From assembly GCA_014191855.1 (NCBI GenBank), contig BJHF01000055.1, positions 1 through 43,395 on the forward strand: a DNA stretch of 43,395 bases, read 5' to 3'. Shown here one piece after another: positions 1 to 9,351 of the stretch (the stretch's first letter is position 1; each line of letters starts with the position of its first letter). The stretch is from Deltaproteobacteria bacterium. GTDB taxonomy: Bacteria > Myxococcota_A > UBA796 > SXON01. Below the pieces are notes generated by a model that worked only from the letters and a program-made list of their open reading frames with translations, did no database searches and was not told the DNA's origin. Both the position numbers and the translations under genes were made by a program.

Positions 1-1
1 C

Positions 2-979
2 GCCCACGCGCTGCGCGCCGCCGGCGTTCCCGTGAGCGTCGTGCCCTCGCTGCAGCGGAGCGTGTCGCCCGTGCACGATCTGCGCGCGGTTGGTGACCTG
101 CGGAGGCTGATTCGGGAGGTTCAACCCAACGTGGTGCACACCCATAGCACCAAGGCTGGGCTGTTGGGTCGGCTCGCGGCGCGACTGGAGCGGGTGTCGG
201 TGATCCACACCGCGCACGCCTGGTCGTTCTCCGATGGCCTCTCGTGGCAGCGTAGAGCCTTCGCGATCCCGGTGGAGGCGGCTGCAGGGCGCATCACCGA
301 CCGTTTCATCGTGGTTTCGGAGGCAGACCGGGAGGTGGCCATGCGGTACGGCGTGGCCCGGGAAGCCCAGGTGCGAATCGTGCATAACGGGGTTTGTGAT
401 GGGCCGGAGCGCGCTGACCCGGGCGCGGACGTGATCCCCGTAGTCACGATGGTGGCGCGGATGGCTGCGCCCAAGGACCACGCGCTCCTGCTCCGGGCGA
501 TCGCCGGTATTGAGGCTCCGTTCACGCTCCGCCTCATCGGGGATGGTCCCGAGCGACCGGCAGTAGAATCCCTGATTCGGCAGCTTGACCTTGCCTCCCG
601 CGTGGAGTTGGTCGGGGAGTCGAACGAGGTGGCACGCCTCCTCGCCGCCTCGCACGTGGCGGTGCTCATCTCGCGACAAGAGGGCTTCCCGCTGGTGGTG
701 CTCGAAGCGATGCGTGCCGGCCTGCCGGTGGTGGCCTCGGACGTCGGTGGAATTCGTGAGGCGGTGGAGCCCGGCGTTACCGGTCAGCTTGTCGCACGCG
801 GCGACCTCTCCGGGCTGCGGGATGTGTTGTTGGGGCTCATCTGTGACCCCGGGCTGCGCCGATCGTACGGGGAAGCAGGTAGACGAGCCTACGAAACGAG
901 CTTCACCGTGGATCGCATGGTGGCCCGTACGGAGGCCGTGTACCGAGAGCTTGCCGCCGCAAAAGGATTCGCAACGTGA
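2..979 (+). CDS. GT4 glycosyltransferase, 5' end cut by window
   Basis: The reading frame is open to the left edge of the window, so the N-terminus is missing and GTG 32 is probably internal. The visible protein (about 325 residues) has the two-domain look of family GT4 retaining glycosyltransferases. The N-domain part contains PNVVHTHSTKAGLLG, and the C-domain contains VTMVARMAAPKDH and the nucleotide-sugar-binding E-x7-E signature EGFPLVVLE followed by AMRAGLPVVASDVGG. It would transfer a sugar from a nucleotide donor to a lipid-linked glycan at the cytoplasmic face of the inner membrane. Its stop codon overlaps the GTG start of the priming transferase by 4 bp (GTGA), so the two genes are translationally coupled in the EPS operon. 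Donor and acceptor sugars cannot be read from the sequence. Confidence 0.92.
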   Translation, partial: AHALRAAGVPVSVVPSLQRSVSPVHDLRAVGDLRRLIREVQPNVVHTHSTKAGLLGRLAARLERVSVIHTAHAWSFSDGLSWQRRAFAIPVEAAAGRITDRFIVVSEADREVAMRYGVAREAQVRIVHNGVCDGPERADPGADVIPVVTMVARMAAPKDHALLLRAIAGIEAPFTLRLIGDGPERPAVESLIRQLDLASRVELVGESNEVARLLAASHVAVLISRQEGFPLVVLEAMRAGLPVVASDVGGIREAVEPGVTGQLVARGDLSGLRDVLLGLICDPGLRRSYGEAGRRAYETSFTVDRMVARTEAVYRELAAAKGFAT

Positions 980-2412
980 AGTTTTTCGGTATCCCCTACA
1001 CCACGCGGCAGGTGTACTACCTCGTTGGCGATCTGTTGCTCGCGATCCTGTCGATCGCAGTGGCCCACCTCCTCCGGTTCGGCAGGAACGTCGATCCCAC
1101 CGACCTTGCGCGGATCCCCGCCGCGTCACTGTTCTTCCTCAGCACCTCGCTCACGGTGCTCTACATCGCCGACGCCTACAATCCGGGTCTGGACTTCCGG
1201 CGTCCGCAGCAGATTATTCGCCTTTGGCTGGCGGTGAGCGCCACGCTCGTGTTCCAGGTGGCGGTGTATTTCTTGTTCCCTGCCGCGTGGTGGGGGCGAG
1301 GCATCGCGGGACTGACCACGCTCAGCTTCGGCGTGCTGTTGACGGCCGGGCGGGCGCTGATCTGCTGGCTGCGTCCGCGTCCGGTTTTTCGGCAGCGAAC
1401 GCTGCTTGTCGGCGACGGTGACGCGGAGCACATCCTCGCCGACGTGATCCACGCCGATCCCGAACGCGGGCACGATTATGAGATCGTTGGTTGTCTCACC
1501 TACCCTCGGTACGGCCACCGTCGTCGCAACGACGATACGCCGGCGGGGATCCTCGCGGCCCCCATGCCTCCCGGCCTGACGGTTCTCGGGAGCATGTATG
1601 ACCTTCAGCGCGTAGTGAAGGAGCACCGGATCGACCTCATCATCGTCGCCATCCGCGGCGGCATGAGCAGCGGCATGGCGGGGCGGTTGTTGGCGGCGAA
1701 GGCGCTCGGCGTGCAGGTGGAAGAGATGCCCACCGTATACAAAAGGCTTACCGGAAAGGTGCCGATCCTGCACCTCAGCGACAGCTGGCTGTTGTTCGGG
1801 CCGGTGTTCTACGGCACGAGCCGCCTCGCGGCGACGGTGGAGCGAATCGTGGACATCGGGCTTTCGCTCGTAGGGCTGGCGATCAGCGCCCCGTTCATCG
1901 CGATCGCCGCAGTGGCGGTGAAGTTGGAGTCCCCAGGCCCGGCGTTCTTCCTGCAGGAGCGGCTCGGACGCAACGAGGTGCCCTTCAACATCATCAAGCT
2001 GCGCACGATGGGGAAGGATGCCGAGGCCGGCACCGGCGCTGTGTGGTCCAAGGGGGCGGGGGATCCGCGCGTTACAAAGGTTGGGCGTATCCTTCGCCGC
2101 ACCCGCATCGACGAGCTGCCGCAGTTCTGGAACGTGCTTCGCGGGGACATGGCCATCGTCGGGCCGCGTCCGGAGCGGGAACACTTCGTGCGGCAGCTCA
2201 AAGAGAGCATCCCCTTCTACGGGCTACGATTCTCGGTGAAGCCGGGCGTGAGCGGGTGGGCGCAAGTCAACTTCCGTTACGGGGCCAGCACCGAGGAGTC
2301 GGCGGAGAAGCTTTGCTACGAGCTGTTTGCCATCCAGGAGATGAGCCCCGTGCTCTACGGGCTCATCGTGCTGAAAACGGTGCAGACCATGCTGTTGCGG
2401 TCGGGCTCATGA
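976..2412 (+). CDS. Polyprenyl-phosphate priming sugar transferase (EPS initiation)
   Basis: This 478-residue protein starts the repeat unit by moving a sugar-1-phosphate onto undecaprenyl phosphate in the inner membrane. About four hydrophobic segments lie within residues 15-126, followed by a soluble CoA-binding-like domain (residues ~140-270). A membrane-associated hydrophobic segment at about 285-310 leads into the bacterial sugar transferase domain. That domain shows KLRTMGKDAE, RRTRIDELPQFWNVLRGDM, VGPRPERE and KPGVSGWAQVNFRYG, which are the hallmarks of the WbaP/PssY-type superfamily. The GTG start at 976 overlaps the upstream glycosyltransferase stop. The 3' end overlaps the convergent deacetylase stop by 6 bp. 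Length is normal for the long, five-helix-like class. The substrate (Glc, Gal or another sugar) is not determinable here. Confidence 0.95.
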   Translation: MKFFGIPYTTRQVYYLVGDLLLAILSIAVAHLLRFGRNVDPTDLARIPAASLFFLSTSLTVLYIADAYNPGLDFRRPQQIIRLWLAVSATLVFQVAVYFLFPAAWWGRGIAGLTTLSFGVLLTAGRALICWLRPRPVFRQRTLLVGDGDAEHILADVIHADPERGHDYEIVGCLTYPRYGHRRRNDDTPAGILAAPMPPGLTVLGSMYDLQRVVKEHRIDLIIVAIRGGMSSGMAGRLLAAKALGVQVEEMPTVYKRLTGKVPILHLSDSWLLFGPVFYGTSRLAATVERIVDIGLSLVGLAISAPFIAIAAVAVKLESPGPAFFLQERLGRNEVPFNIIKLRTMGKDAEAGTGAVWSKGAGDPRVTKVGRILRRTRIDELPQFWNVLRGDMAIVGPRPEREHFVRQLKESIPFYGLRFSVKPGVSGWAQVNFRYGASTEESAEKLCYELFAIQEMSPVLYGLIVLKTVQTMLLRSGS

Positions 2413-3378
2413 GGTGGCGGCGCGCCGGGCCACCTCGGCCATCGGCAGCACCTCGATCCGCCCGGCGTCCCGCAGGCGCGCCGCGTGAGTGAGGATCGCT
2501 TGGAACGCCGCGAGCATACCCACCGGATCACTCGCGAGATTGATGGGGTGGGTGTAGAGGTGAGAGATGCGCCCGTCGGCGGCCGCCTTGTCGAGGCCGC
2601 GAATGGCGCGCCGCACGCGGCGGGACGTCGGGATCAGCTTTCGAACGCCATCTACGGGCAGGATCGACGACGAAGCCGGAATGTCCCACAGCCCGTGCTC
2701 GTCGCGACGGGGCATCACGGTGGGCGGCGACTTCGCGGCGATCACCTCCGCGAGGTGAGCGGCGCGGCTGAGCGGCCCAGGCACGCGCGCGTTGCGGTAC
2801 CAAACCGGCTCCAGCCCGCGCCAGCACGTGAACCCGTGCTTCGCCAGCAGGTCGGTGTGCCCCGCCACGTTGCGCGGAAACACCAAGGAGCGCAGGGTGA
2901 TCCCGAGCTTCGTGGCTTCTTGCACGCAGCGCCGAAGCTCGGAGTCGGCCGTTTCGCGCGAGCAGCCCACGTCGCCGAACACCGGGTGCGTGAAGCTGTG
3001 GCTCCCTACCTCCTGGCCCGCATCCCGCAGCGCGATCACGAGGCTGCGCGCGTAGAATTCCGGATGTTCCGCCTCGGTTCCTTCGGGTACGCCGCCGAGC
3101 CAGTCTGGGCGCCAGGCGTGGCGGGGCGGCACGAGGTCGGGATGGAGCACCCCGGCGGTTCGGCGGCCCTCCGCGAGGAACAAGCTCCCCACTGTGGCCC
3201 ATGTGGCCACCATCCCGAGCGACGTGAGCTGCTGAAGCAGCGCCGGAAACACCTGTTCGCGCGTGATTCGCGCCATCGCTGCGAGCGGAGCCACGTCGGG
3301 GTACAGATCGCGGGAACCCCACACGAGCTCGAAGTCGAAGCTCAGCGTGAACACGCCGCGGTCGAATCGAGAGGTCAC
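2407..3378 (-). CDS. Polysaccharide deacetylase (NodB homology family)
   Basis: A carbohydrate esterase 4 type protein that would remove N- or O-acetyl groups from a glycan, presumably the locus EPS or an intermediate. The motifs are a first metal/catalytic motif SFDFE near the N-terminus, the metal-binding HSFTHP motif, and FPRN further on. No signal peptide is apparent, so a cytoplasmic or unusual location is possible. I chose GTG 3378, giving 323 residues beginning VTSRFDRGVFTLSFDFE. An in-frame ATG at 3420 would add 14 residues and overlap the divergent co-polymerase gene by about 40 bp. The gene lies antisense within an otherwise plus-strand operon. It overlaps the priming transferase at its 3' end, and its start is 1 bp from the next plus-strand start. 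Confidence 0.88.
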   Translation of the reverse strand: MTSRFDRGVFTLSFDFELVWGSRDLYPDVAPLAAMARITREQVFPALLQQLTSLGMVATWATVGSLFLAEGRRTAGVLHPDLVPPRHAWRPDWLGGVPEGTEAEHPEFYARSLVIALRDAGQEVGSHSFTHPVFGDVGCSRETADSELRRCVQEATKLGITLRSLVFPRNVAGHTDLLAKHGFTCWRGLEPVWYRNARVPGPLSRAAHLAEVIAAKSPPTVMPRRDEHGLWDIPASSSILPVDGVRKLIPTSRRVRRAIRGLDKAAADGRISHLYTHPINLASDPVGMLAAFQAILTHAARLRDAGRIEVLPMAEVARRAATS

Positions 3379-3379
3379 G

Positions 3380-5476
3380 ATGCCGAGTAACACCCGCCAC
3401 GGCCTCACCCTCACTGCCATGGGGCAGATCCTCGCACAGCAGCGCTGGACCTTCGTGGCGTTCGTGTTCGCCGTGATGTCTACCGCCATCGCCGCAACTG
3501 CGTTGACGACGCGGCAGTACCAGGCCGTCGCCGTTGTTCAACTCCTTCCCCGCGCCGGTCGCGAGGTGGAGGTGAACGAGGTCGTGAAGAACGACGATGG
3601 TGGCTACCTTGAGAGCCGGGATCGGGCGCGCACGCAGATCCAGATCATCCTGAGCCGGAGCGTTCGCGCCGAGGTGCTCGTACGCTACCGGGCCAAGGGC
3701 TTCGAGGACATCCCAGACGGCGAACCGGGCTTGGAGATCCTGCGAAAGAGCATCTCCGCTGGCCCCAAGGAAGACACCCAGCTCGTCGAGATCGGCGTGA
3801 TGCACGAGAGCCCGCAGCAGGCGGCCATCCTCGCCAACCTCGTCGTGGACGTGTATTGCAAAGCGAACCTGGACTCTCGCACGGATGCGGCGCGGGAAAC
3901 CCAGGTGTGGCTCGACGGGCGCTCGGGCTCCTACCGCACCACGCTCGACGAAGCGACCGAGAAGGTGATGGCCTTCAAGGAGCAGAACAACCTCGTCGAC
4001 GTGGACGAGACGGTGGACGGGATCTCGACACGCCTCACGGCGCTGGAAACGGCGCTCGGGGAGGCGACGACGCAGCGCGTGCTGTTGCAGAGCAAGCTCT
4101 CCGAGCACCGCCGGCTGCTCGCGAGTGGCCAGTATGAGGTGTTGGCGGGGATGTTCGACGATCCGGCGCTTCAAACGATGGCGCGAGAGCACGCCACCAT
4201 CGTGACCGAGGCTGCGTCGGTGCTCGGTCGGTATGGCGAGTCTCACCCGGAACACCAGCGGGCGGTCGAGCACATCGCCCGGGTGGAAGCGCTGATCGCG
4301 GACGAAGTGAAGCGCAATGTGGAGGGGGAGCGATCCCAGGTGCAGACGCTCGAAGGCCAGGAGCGGCACATCGGGGCCGAGGTTGCGCTGGTGAAAGCGG
4401 AGCTGTTGGCGAAGCAGCGGCTACAAGAGGAATACGGGCAGCTCAAGGTCGAAGAAGACCGGGCTCGGAAGGTGTATTCGGCGCTCGGCGAGCGCGGCGC
4501 CGAGGTGGATCTCCAGGCCGGCTCACTCCTCAACGACGTGCGCGTCGTGGATCGGGCCGTGCCCCCCACGCGGCCCGCAACGCCGAACGTGCTGCTCAAC
4601 CTCGCCGCCGGGATGGCGGTGGGCGTTGGCGGCGGGCTTGGACTGGCGCTCTTGAGGCATCGGCTCCGCGACACGATCATCACCCCGATGGACATCGAAG
4701 AGCAGCTTCAAATGCCGTTGCTCGGGGTGATCCCGCGCGTGGCCAAGCAGCCTACGGTGCAGGACCGGGCGCTGTACAGCTACGAACACCCGCGCTCGCG
4801 CCTGTCTGAGGCGATTCGAGGGATTCGGGCGGTTTTGCTGACCTATCCGGCGCGAGACGACTGCCGCCGGTTCCTGGTCACGAGCTGCCTTGAAGCGGAG
4901 GGAAAGACCCACTCGTCCATCGGCATCGCGGTCGCGTTCGCGCAGCTCGGCTCCACGGTGTTGCTCATCGACGCCGACCTTCGCCGCCCGCAGCTTCACC
5001 GCCTGCTCGGCTCGGACGAGGGCCCGGGCCTGGTGGAATCGCTGGTGGATAGCGACGAGCCCGCGCGGTACGTGCAGCGCACGAAGGTGCCGAGCTTGCA
5101 CCTGCTTTCACGCGGGGCGCCCGTGGAGTATCCCAACGAGATGCTCGCCTCCAAGGAGCTGGAGCGGCTCCTGGAGCGGCTCGGCGAATTCTATCAGGTC
5201 ATCGTCATCGATACGCCGCCAGCGGCGGTCGTCTCGGATGCGCTGTCGCTCGCACGTAACGCCGACGGCGTAATCATGGTGATTCGGAGCGGGAAAGTGT
5301 CTCGCGCGCTGGCCACGAAGACCCTCGATTCGCTCCGTCAGGTCGGGGCGAGAATCCTGGGTGTAGCGCTCAATGACGTGCCGATGGAGTCGGATGTCAC
5401 CTACGGCTCGCGCTATTACGACGAGAAGCCGCGCACGGAGGAAAAGCCGCGCTCCGAGGGGCCCGCCTCCGCATGA
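3380..5476 (+). CDS. EPS co-polymerase/tyrosine autokinase fusion (Wzz-BY-kinase)
   Basis: The 698-residue protein joins a Wzz-type chain-length domain to a bacterial tyrosine kinase. An N-terminal membrane helix (around residues 27-45) is followed by a long periplasmic segment that is largely charged and coiled-coil-like. A second helix lies near LLNLAAGMAVGVGGGLGLALL. The cytoplasmic kinase has a Walker A variant LEAEGKTHS, Walker A' VLLIDADLRRP and Walker B VIVIDTPPAA. The C-terminal tail holds clustered tyrosines (YGSRYYDE), the expected autophosphorylation site. ATG 3380 is preferred because AGAGG lies about five bases upstream. Longer in-frame starts would run into the divergent gene. 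Its ATGA overlaps the next start. The role is control of polymer length and export through cycles of phosphorylation. Confidence 0.95.
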   Translation: MPSNTRHGLTLTAMGQILAQQRWTFVAFVFAVMSTAIAATALTTRQYQAVAVVQLLPRAGREVEVNEVVKNDDGGYLESRDRARTQIQIILSRSVRAEVLVRYRAKGFEDIPDGEPGLEILRKSISAGPKEDTQLVEIGVMHESPQQAAILANLVVDVYCKANLDSRTDAARETQVWLDGRSGSYRTTLDEATEKVMAFKEQNNLVDVDETVDGISTRLTALETALGEATTQRVLLQSKLSEHRRLLASGQYEVLAGMFDDPALQTMAREHATIVTEAASVLGRYGESHPEHQRAVEHIARVEALIADEVKRNVEGERSQVQTLEGQERHIGAEVALVKAELLAKQRLQEEYGQLKVEEDRARKVYSALGERGAEVDLQAGSLLNDVRVVDRAVPPTRPATPNVLLNLAAGMAVGVGGGLGLALLRHRLRDTIITPMDIEEQLQMPLLGVIPRVAKQPTVQDRALYSYEHPRSRLSEAIRGIRAVLLTYPARDDCRRFLVTSCLEAEGKTHSSIGIAVAFAQLGSTVLLIDADLRRPQLHRLLGSDEGPGLVESLVDSDEPARYVQRTKVPSLHLLSRGAPVEYPNEMLASKELERLLERLGEFYQVIVIDTPPAAVVSDALSLARNADGVIMVIRSGKVSRALATKTLDSLRQVGARILGVALNDVPMESDVTYGSRYYDEKPRTEEKPRSEGPASA

Positions 5477-6807
5477 TGGGCGGGTGGGCACGCGTTCGCG
5501 CGGCCACGCTGCACAGCATCGGGCCGGTGCTGCTGATCGGGGTGATCCTCGGGTTGGCCGTGGCGATCCAGCCGAAGCTCACGCTGGCGGCCCTGGTCGG
5601 CCTGGCGCTGGGCGGGGTCGGCGTGGTGATGCCGCCGGCCCTCGTGGCGTTCATGTTCCTCGGCATGTTGATGGACCGGGCCGGCGTGACCGGCATGAAG
5701 CTGGGGGCGTTTCCCGTTACGGCGTCGAAGCTCAGCGTCCTGGGCGGCATCGGGATGTGGCTGGTTCACGCCGGAATCTACGGAGCGCGGCCGCTACGTT
5801 GGCACCCCGTGCTCACGGCGATGGCGGGGGTGATCGGTACGATGGCGGTGTGCATCGCCTACGCAAACTCCATGGCCGAAGGCAAGTTTTCCCTGTATGG
5901 CGTGATGATGATGACCGTGATGGTGGCGCTGGTGTACGCGTCGCTCGCGGAGGCATCCCTCACGGCATTGTACAGGTTCTTATCTGGGATATTTCTCCTG
6001 GCGCTGCTCGCCTCCGTACGAGGTCCTGGCTCGGCGGAGGGGGGGCGCGTCGCGGGCACCATGGGAGACCCGAACGAGTGGGCGACGATGGTGCTGTTGC
6101 TCGCGCCATTCCTGCTGGGGGGCCTGGCCGACGACGACCATGGGGTGGCCCGGCTGCTCCGAACGGCGCTCGTCGCCCTCGCCCCGCTGGCGATCCTCCG
6201 CAGCGAATCGCGTACGGCGCTGGTGGTGGGCACCCTCATCTCACCCGCGTGCCTCTACGTGCTCCGGCGCCACCGGGGGGAGTTGGCCTTTTGTGGGGGC
6301 GCGGCGCTCTTCGCGGCGCCCTTCGTGATCGACCTCGACACCGCGTTGCACCGGTTCAACCAGCTGGTCGCGAACCTTCAGGGCGCCGCGGTGGTGCAGG
6401 ATCAGAGCCTCGAAGAGCGATCGGAGCTCTTCCGGCAGGGAGTGCAGCTCTTCAAGGACCACTGGTTCATCGGCGCGGGACCGGGGAATTTCTCTACTGC
6501 AACGGGCTTTGTTTCCCACACGGGCTCGTTCCGGCCAGCGCACAACACGTACCTGGAGATCGCGAGCGAGCAGGGCATCGTGGGGCTAACGCCGACGATC
6601 ATCTTCCTGTGGACGGTCGCGGCCTCGCTGCGTGCGGCCTGGAAGGATGCGACGAGAGACGAGGATCGGAACCGGATCGTCGGCGTTGCCGCGGGGTTGG
6701 GGGCGCTCGCCTTGATGGCGGCGACGCTCGGGTTGCTCACCTTCTCGATGGCGTACCTCGTGCTCGGCTTTGGGCTGGCCGTCGTGTACCAGGCGCGTCG
6801 TGAGTGA
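5473..6807 (+). CDS. Wzy-like EPS polymerase / O-antigen ligase family protein
   Basis: A 444-residue polytopic inner-membrane protein with roughly ten or more hydrophobic segments. A large periplasmic loop near residues 310-365 contains GVQLFKDHWFIGAGPGNF followed by AHNTYLEIASEQGIVGL. This is the Wzy_C/O-antigen ligase signature with its conserved histidine. In a Wzx/Wzy pathway it would polymerise lipid-linked repeat units on the periplasmic side. A ligase role is the other option, but the flippase, co-polymerase and export genes beside it favour polymerisation. The start overlaps the upstream stop as ATGA. The end overlaps the flippase start by 8 bp. Confidence 0.9.
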   Translation: MMGGWARVRAATLHSIGPVLLIGVILGLAVAIQPKLTLAALVGLALGGVGVVMPPALVAFMFLGMLMDRAGVTGMKLGAFPVTASKLSVLGGIGMWLVHAGIYGARPLRWHPVLTAMAGVIGTMAVCIAYANSMAEGKFSLYGVMMMTVMVALVYASLAEASLTALYRFLSGIFLLALLASVRGPGSAEGGRVAGTMGDPNEWATMVLLLAPFLLGGLADDDHGVARLLRTALVALAPLAILRSESRTALVVGTLISPACLYVLRRHRGELAFCGGAALFAAPFVIDLDTALHRFNQLVANLQGAAVVQDQSLEERSELFRQGVQLFKDHWFIGAGPGNFSTATGFVSHTGSFRPAHNTYLEIASEQGIVGLTPTIIFLWTVAASLRAAWKDATRDEDRNRIVGVAAGLGALALMAATLGLLTFSMAYLVLGFGLAVVYQARRE

Positions 6808-8218
6808 CGAAGGGGGCGAAGGCCGGGGCGGCAACCTCGCCGCCCTGGGCCTCATCCAGGTGTTCCGGATGGGCTCGGGCCTCGCCGTGAACGTGATGGT
6901 GATGCGCGGCCTCGGGGTCGAAGGCTTCGGCGTGTATGGCTACGTTACCACCCTGGCCGGGCTGGCGTCGTTTGGGTCCAGCATGGGGATGGACCGGCTT
7001 CTGAAGCGGGAGATCTCGCGCGACGAGGGGCGAGCCGGGCACTACGTCGCCACCGGGCTTGCGGCCTCGGTGTTGTTGTCGCTCGCCACGGCGCTCGGCG
7101 TGGCGGGGTGGGCGGCGTGCGTAGACGGGCGCGCCGACGTCGTGGTGGCGGCCGTTCTCGCCTCGGTCGCGCTCGGCCTTCAGTCGCTGGCGCTCGTTCC
7201 GGTCTCGGCGTTCCACGCCATCCGCCGCATGGGCCTCGGTGTGCGAGGGAATTTCGCGGGTCGTGTCACGCTCGTGGTCGCGACGGCGGCGTTCCTCTGG
7301 CTCCAGTTCGGGGTGCGCTCCGTGTTCTCGGCGCAGGTCCTCGACGGGGCGGTGACGCTCGGTATCGTGGGCTGGGTATACGCGCGCGTGCTGGGCGTAA
7401 CGACGCTCAAGACGAGCTGGCCGGAGGTGCGCGCGCTCATCCGTGAGTCCGTCCCCTTTGGCCTCAACGCGCTGTTCGTGAGCATCTACCTCAGCGTAGA
7501 CGTGCTCATCCTCGGCGTTGCCACCAACGATCACGAGGTTGGCGTGTATCGCGGCGCGGTCATGCTCCTCGCGCTGTTCCCCGTGGTCGCCGACACGCTC
7601 TCCACCGGCATCTACCCCCGAATGGCGCGGCATCTCGGCCACATCGACCGCGCTGGCGAGGAGCTTCGCTTCGCGACCCGCATCCTGCTGGCGGTGAGCG
7701 TGCCGGCCGCCGTGGGCGGCATGCTCACGGCGGAGCCGCTGATGGTCTTCCTCGGAGGGTCCGAATTCGCAGAGAGCGCGCTGCCGTTCATCGTGATGGC
7801 GCCGCTGCTGCCGCTGCGCTTCCTCAACAACGGTTACGGGATGACGCTCTCGGCGTTGAACCGGCAGGATGATCGCACCCGGGGCGCCGTGTACGCCGCG
7901 ATCCTCAACGTCGCCGTGAACCTGTACGCGATCCCGGCCTACGGCGCGCTCGGCGCCGCCGGCACCACGCTGCTCACGGAGGTCGCGTTGGCGATCTTCA
8001 TGCGTTGGCGCATCGCTTCGCTCGTCTCGGGGCTCGGGTTGGCCTCGACGGTGCTGCGGGTAGCGGTACCTGCGGCCGCCATGGCCGGAGCGCTGTTGTT
8101 GCTCCCGGCCGTGCACGTGCTGGTGGCCATCGCGCTCGGCGTCGCGGTGTACGGCGTCGGCAGCTATGCCACGGGCGCCTGGCACCCGCGCGACCTTCGC
8201 CGCCTTCGGAGTGTATAA
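6800..8218 (+). CDS. Wzx-like polysaccharide flippase
   Basis: A 472-residue membrane protein with about a dozen to fourteen hydrophobic helices, typical of the MOP superfamily polysaccharide transport proteins. It opens with GGNLAALGLIQVFRMGSGLAVNVMVMRGLGVEGFGVYGYV, the conserved first helices and the basic, glycine-rich loop of Wzx-type flippases. A second family-like stretch lies at VYRGAVMLLALFPVVADTLSTGIYPRMARHL. It would flip undecaprenyl-linked repeat units to the periplasm for the polymerase. The start GTG 6800 is chosen because it gives a short polar N-terminus (VSDEGGEGRGG) and coupling to the polymerase stop. An upstream start at 6770 is possible but adds residues without family likeness. 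Confidence 0.9.
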   Translation: MSDEGGEGRGGNLAALGLIQVFRMGSGLAVNVMVMRGLGVEGFGVYGYVTTLAGLASFGSSMGMDRLLKREISRDEGRAGHYVATGLAASVLLSLATALGVAGWAACVDGRADVVVAAVLASVALGLQSLALVPVSAFHAIRRMGLGVRGNFAGRVTLVVATAAFLWLQFGVRSVFSAQVLDGAVTLGIVGWVYARVLGVTTLKTSWPEVRALIRESVPFGLNALFVSIYLSVDVLILGVATNDHEVGVYRGAVMLLALFPVVADTLSTGIYPRMARHLGHIDRAGEELRFATRILLAVSVPAAVGGMLTAEPLMVFLGGSEFAESALPFIVMAPLLPLRFLNNGYGMTLSALNRQDDRTRGAVYAAILNVAVNLYAIPAYGALGAAGTTLLTEVALAIFMRWRIASLVSGLGLASTVLRVAVPAAAMAGALLLLPAVHVLVAIALGVAVYGVGSYATGAWHPRDLRRLRSV

Positions 8219-8220
8219 GC

Positions 8221-9351
8221 GTGCGGATCGTCGAATTGGTCCCCTCGTTGGACGTGGGCGGCGCCGAGCGCCTCGCGGCCCTGCTCGCCCAGGGGCTCAC
8301 GACACTCGGCCACGACGTCACCGTGGTGTCGATGTTCGCCGCCACCGGGAGCTGGATCGAGGCTGAGCTGCGAGCGGCCGGGATCGAGCTGCGCTTCCTG
8401 GACAAGCAGCCAGGCCTCGATCTCCGGATGATCGGGAGGCTGCGTCGGGTTCTGCGCGACCTTCAACCGGATGTCGTGCACACCCACCTCCACACGCTCA
8501 AATACGCTTGGCCGGCCGTTGGTTTTCGAGGTCCTGCGATCGTTCACACCGTGCACAACCTCGCGGAGCATGAGGTGGAGACGCACACCCGCGCGGTGCA
8601 CCACGTCGCGTTTCGGCTCGGCGTGGAGCCGGTCGCGATCGGGGACGCGGTAGCGGAGAGCCTGAAGCGGGTGTACGGGCGCACCCCACGTTCGGTGATC
8701 CCGAACGGGATTCGTGTGGCCGACTTCCGGTCCCCAGCGGGCACGCGGGAACGAACGCGGCAGGCGCTCGCCTCCCAGCTAGGTTTTGAGGCAGACACAA
8801 CGCTTTTTTTCACTGCGGGCCGGCTGAACGAACAGAAGAACCACGCGGGGCTGCTTGACGCGTTCGCATCCCCAGCGCTCGCGAGCGCGCACTTGCTCGT
8901 TGCCGGAGAGGGCGCGCTCCTCGGCGCGCTCCAAGCCCAGGCCGCGGCTCTCGGCGTTGCCTCACGTGTTCACTTCCTGGGCGTGCGTCGCGACGTGTCG
9001 ACGTTGATGGCGGCGGCCGACGCGTTCGTGCTCGCGTCGAATTGGGAGGGAAACCCGCTGGTCGTCCTCGAGGCGATGGCGGCGGGCTTGCCCGTTGTCG
9101 CGACGGACGTTGGCTGTGTTGCCGAGTTGGTCTCGCACGAAACCGGGCGCGTTGTTCCGCCCGGGAGCCCGCCCGCCCTCGCCGCAGCGCTGGCCGAGCT
9201 CGCGGGGGATCGCGCCCTCGTCCGCGCGCTGGGTGCCCGTGGCGCGGACATCGCGGCGGCCCGCTTCGACGTCGCGGTCATGGCGCGTGCTTATTCGGAG
9301 CTTTTTGCCACGGTTGCGGACGGCCCCCACCGTCGGGGAGGCGCATGTTAG
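8221..9351 (+). CDS. GT4 glycosyltransferase
   Basis: A 376-residue GT-B fold enzyme starting at GTG 8221, two bases after the flippase stop. It begins VRIVELVPSLDVGGAERLAALLAQGL, the usual glycine-rich N-terminal loop of GT4. It continues through PDVVHTHLHTLKYAWP, VIPNGIRVADF (domain hinge) and FTAGRLNEQKNHAGLLDA. The E-x7-E motif is present as EGNPLVVLE before AMAAGLPVVATDVGG-like residues. It would add one sugar of the EPS repeat unit in the cytoplasm. The 3' end overlaps the start of the export protein gene by 7 bp. The sequence does not reveal linkage or donor specificity. Confidence 0.94.
   Translation: MRIVELVPSLDVGGAERLAALLAQGLTTLGHDVTVVSMFAATGSWIEAELRAAGIELRFLDKQPGLDLRMIGRLRRVLRDLQPDVVHTHLHTLKYAWPAVGFRGPAIVHTVHNLAEHEVETHTRAVHHVAFRLGVEPVAIGDAVAESLKRVYGRTPRSVIPNGIRVADFRSPAGTRERTRQALASQLGFEADTTLFFTAGRLNEQKNHAGLLDAFASPALASAHLLVAGEGALLGALQAQAAALGVASRVHFLGVRRDVSTLMAAADAFVLASNWEGNPLVVLEAMAAGLPVVATDVGCVAELVSHETGRVVPPGSPPALAAALAELAGDRALVRALGARGADIAAARFDVAVMARAYSELFATVADGPHRRGGAC

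Noticed and set aside
2528..4369. 613-codon minus-strand frame
   Set aside because: Shadow of the deacetylase and co-polymerase genes; its peptide has no domain and its codon bias mirrors those genes.
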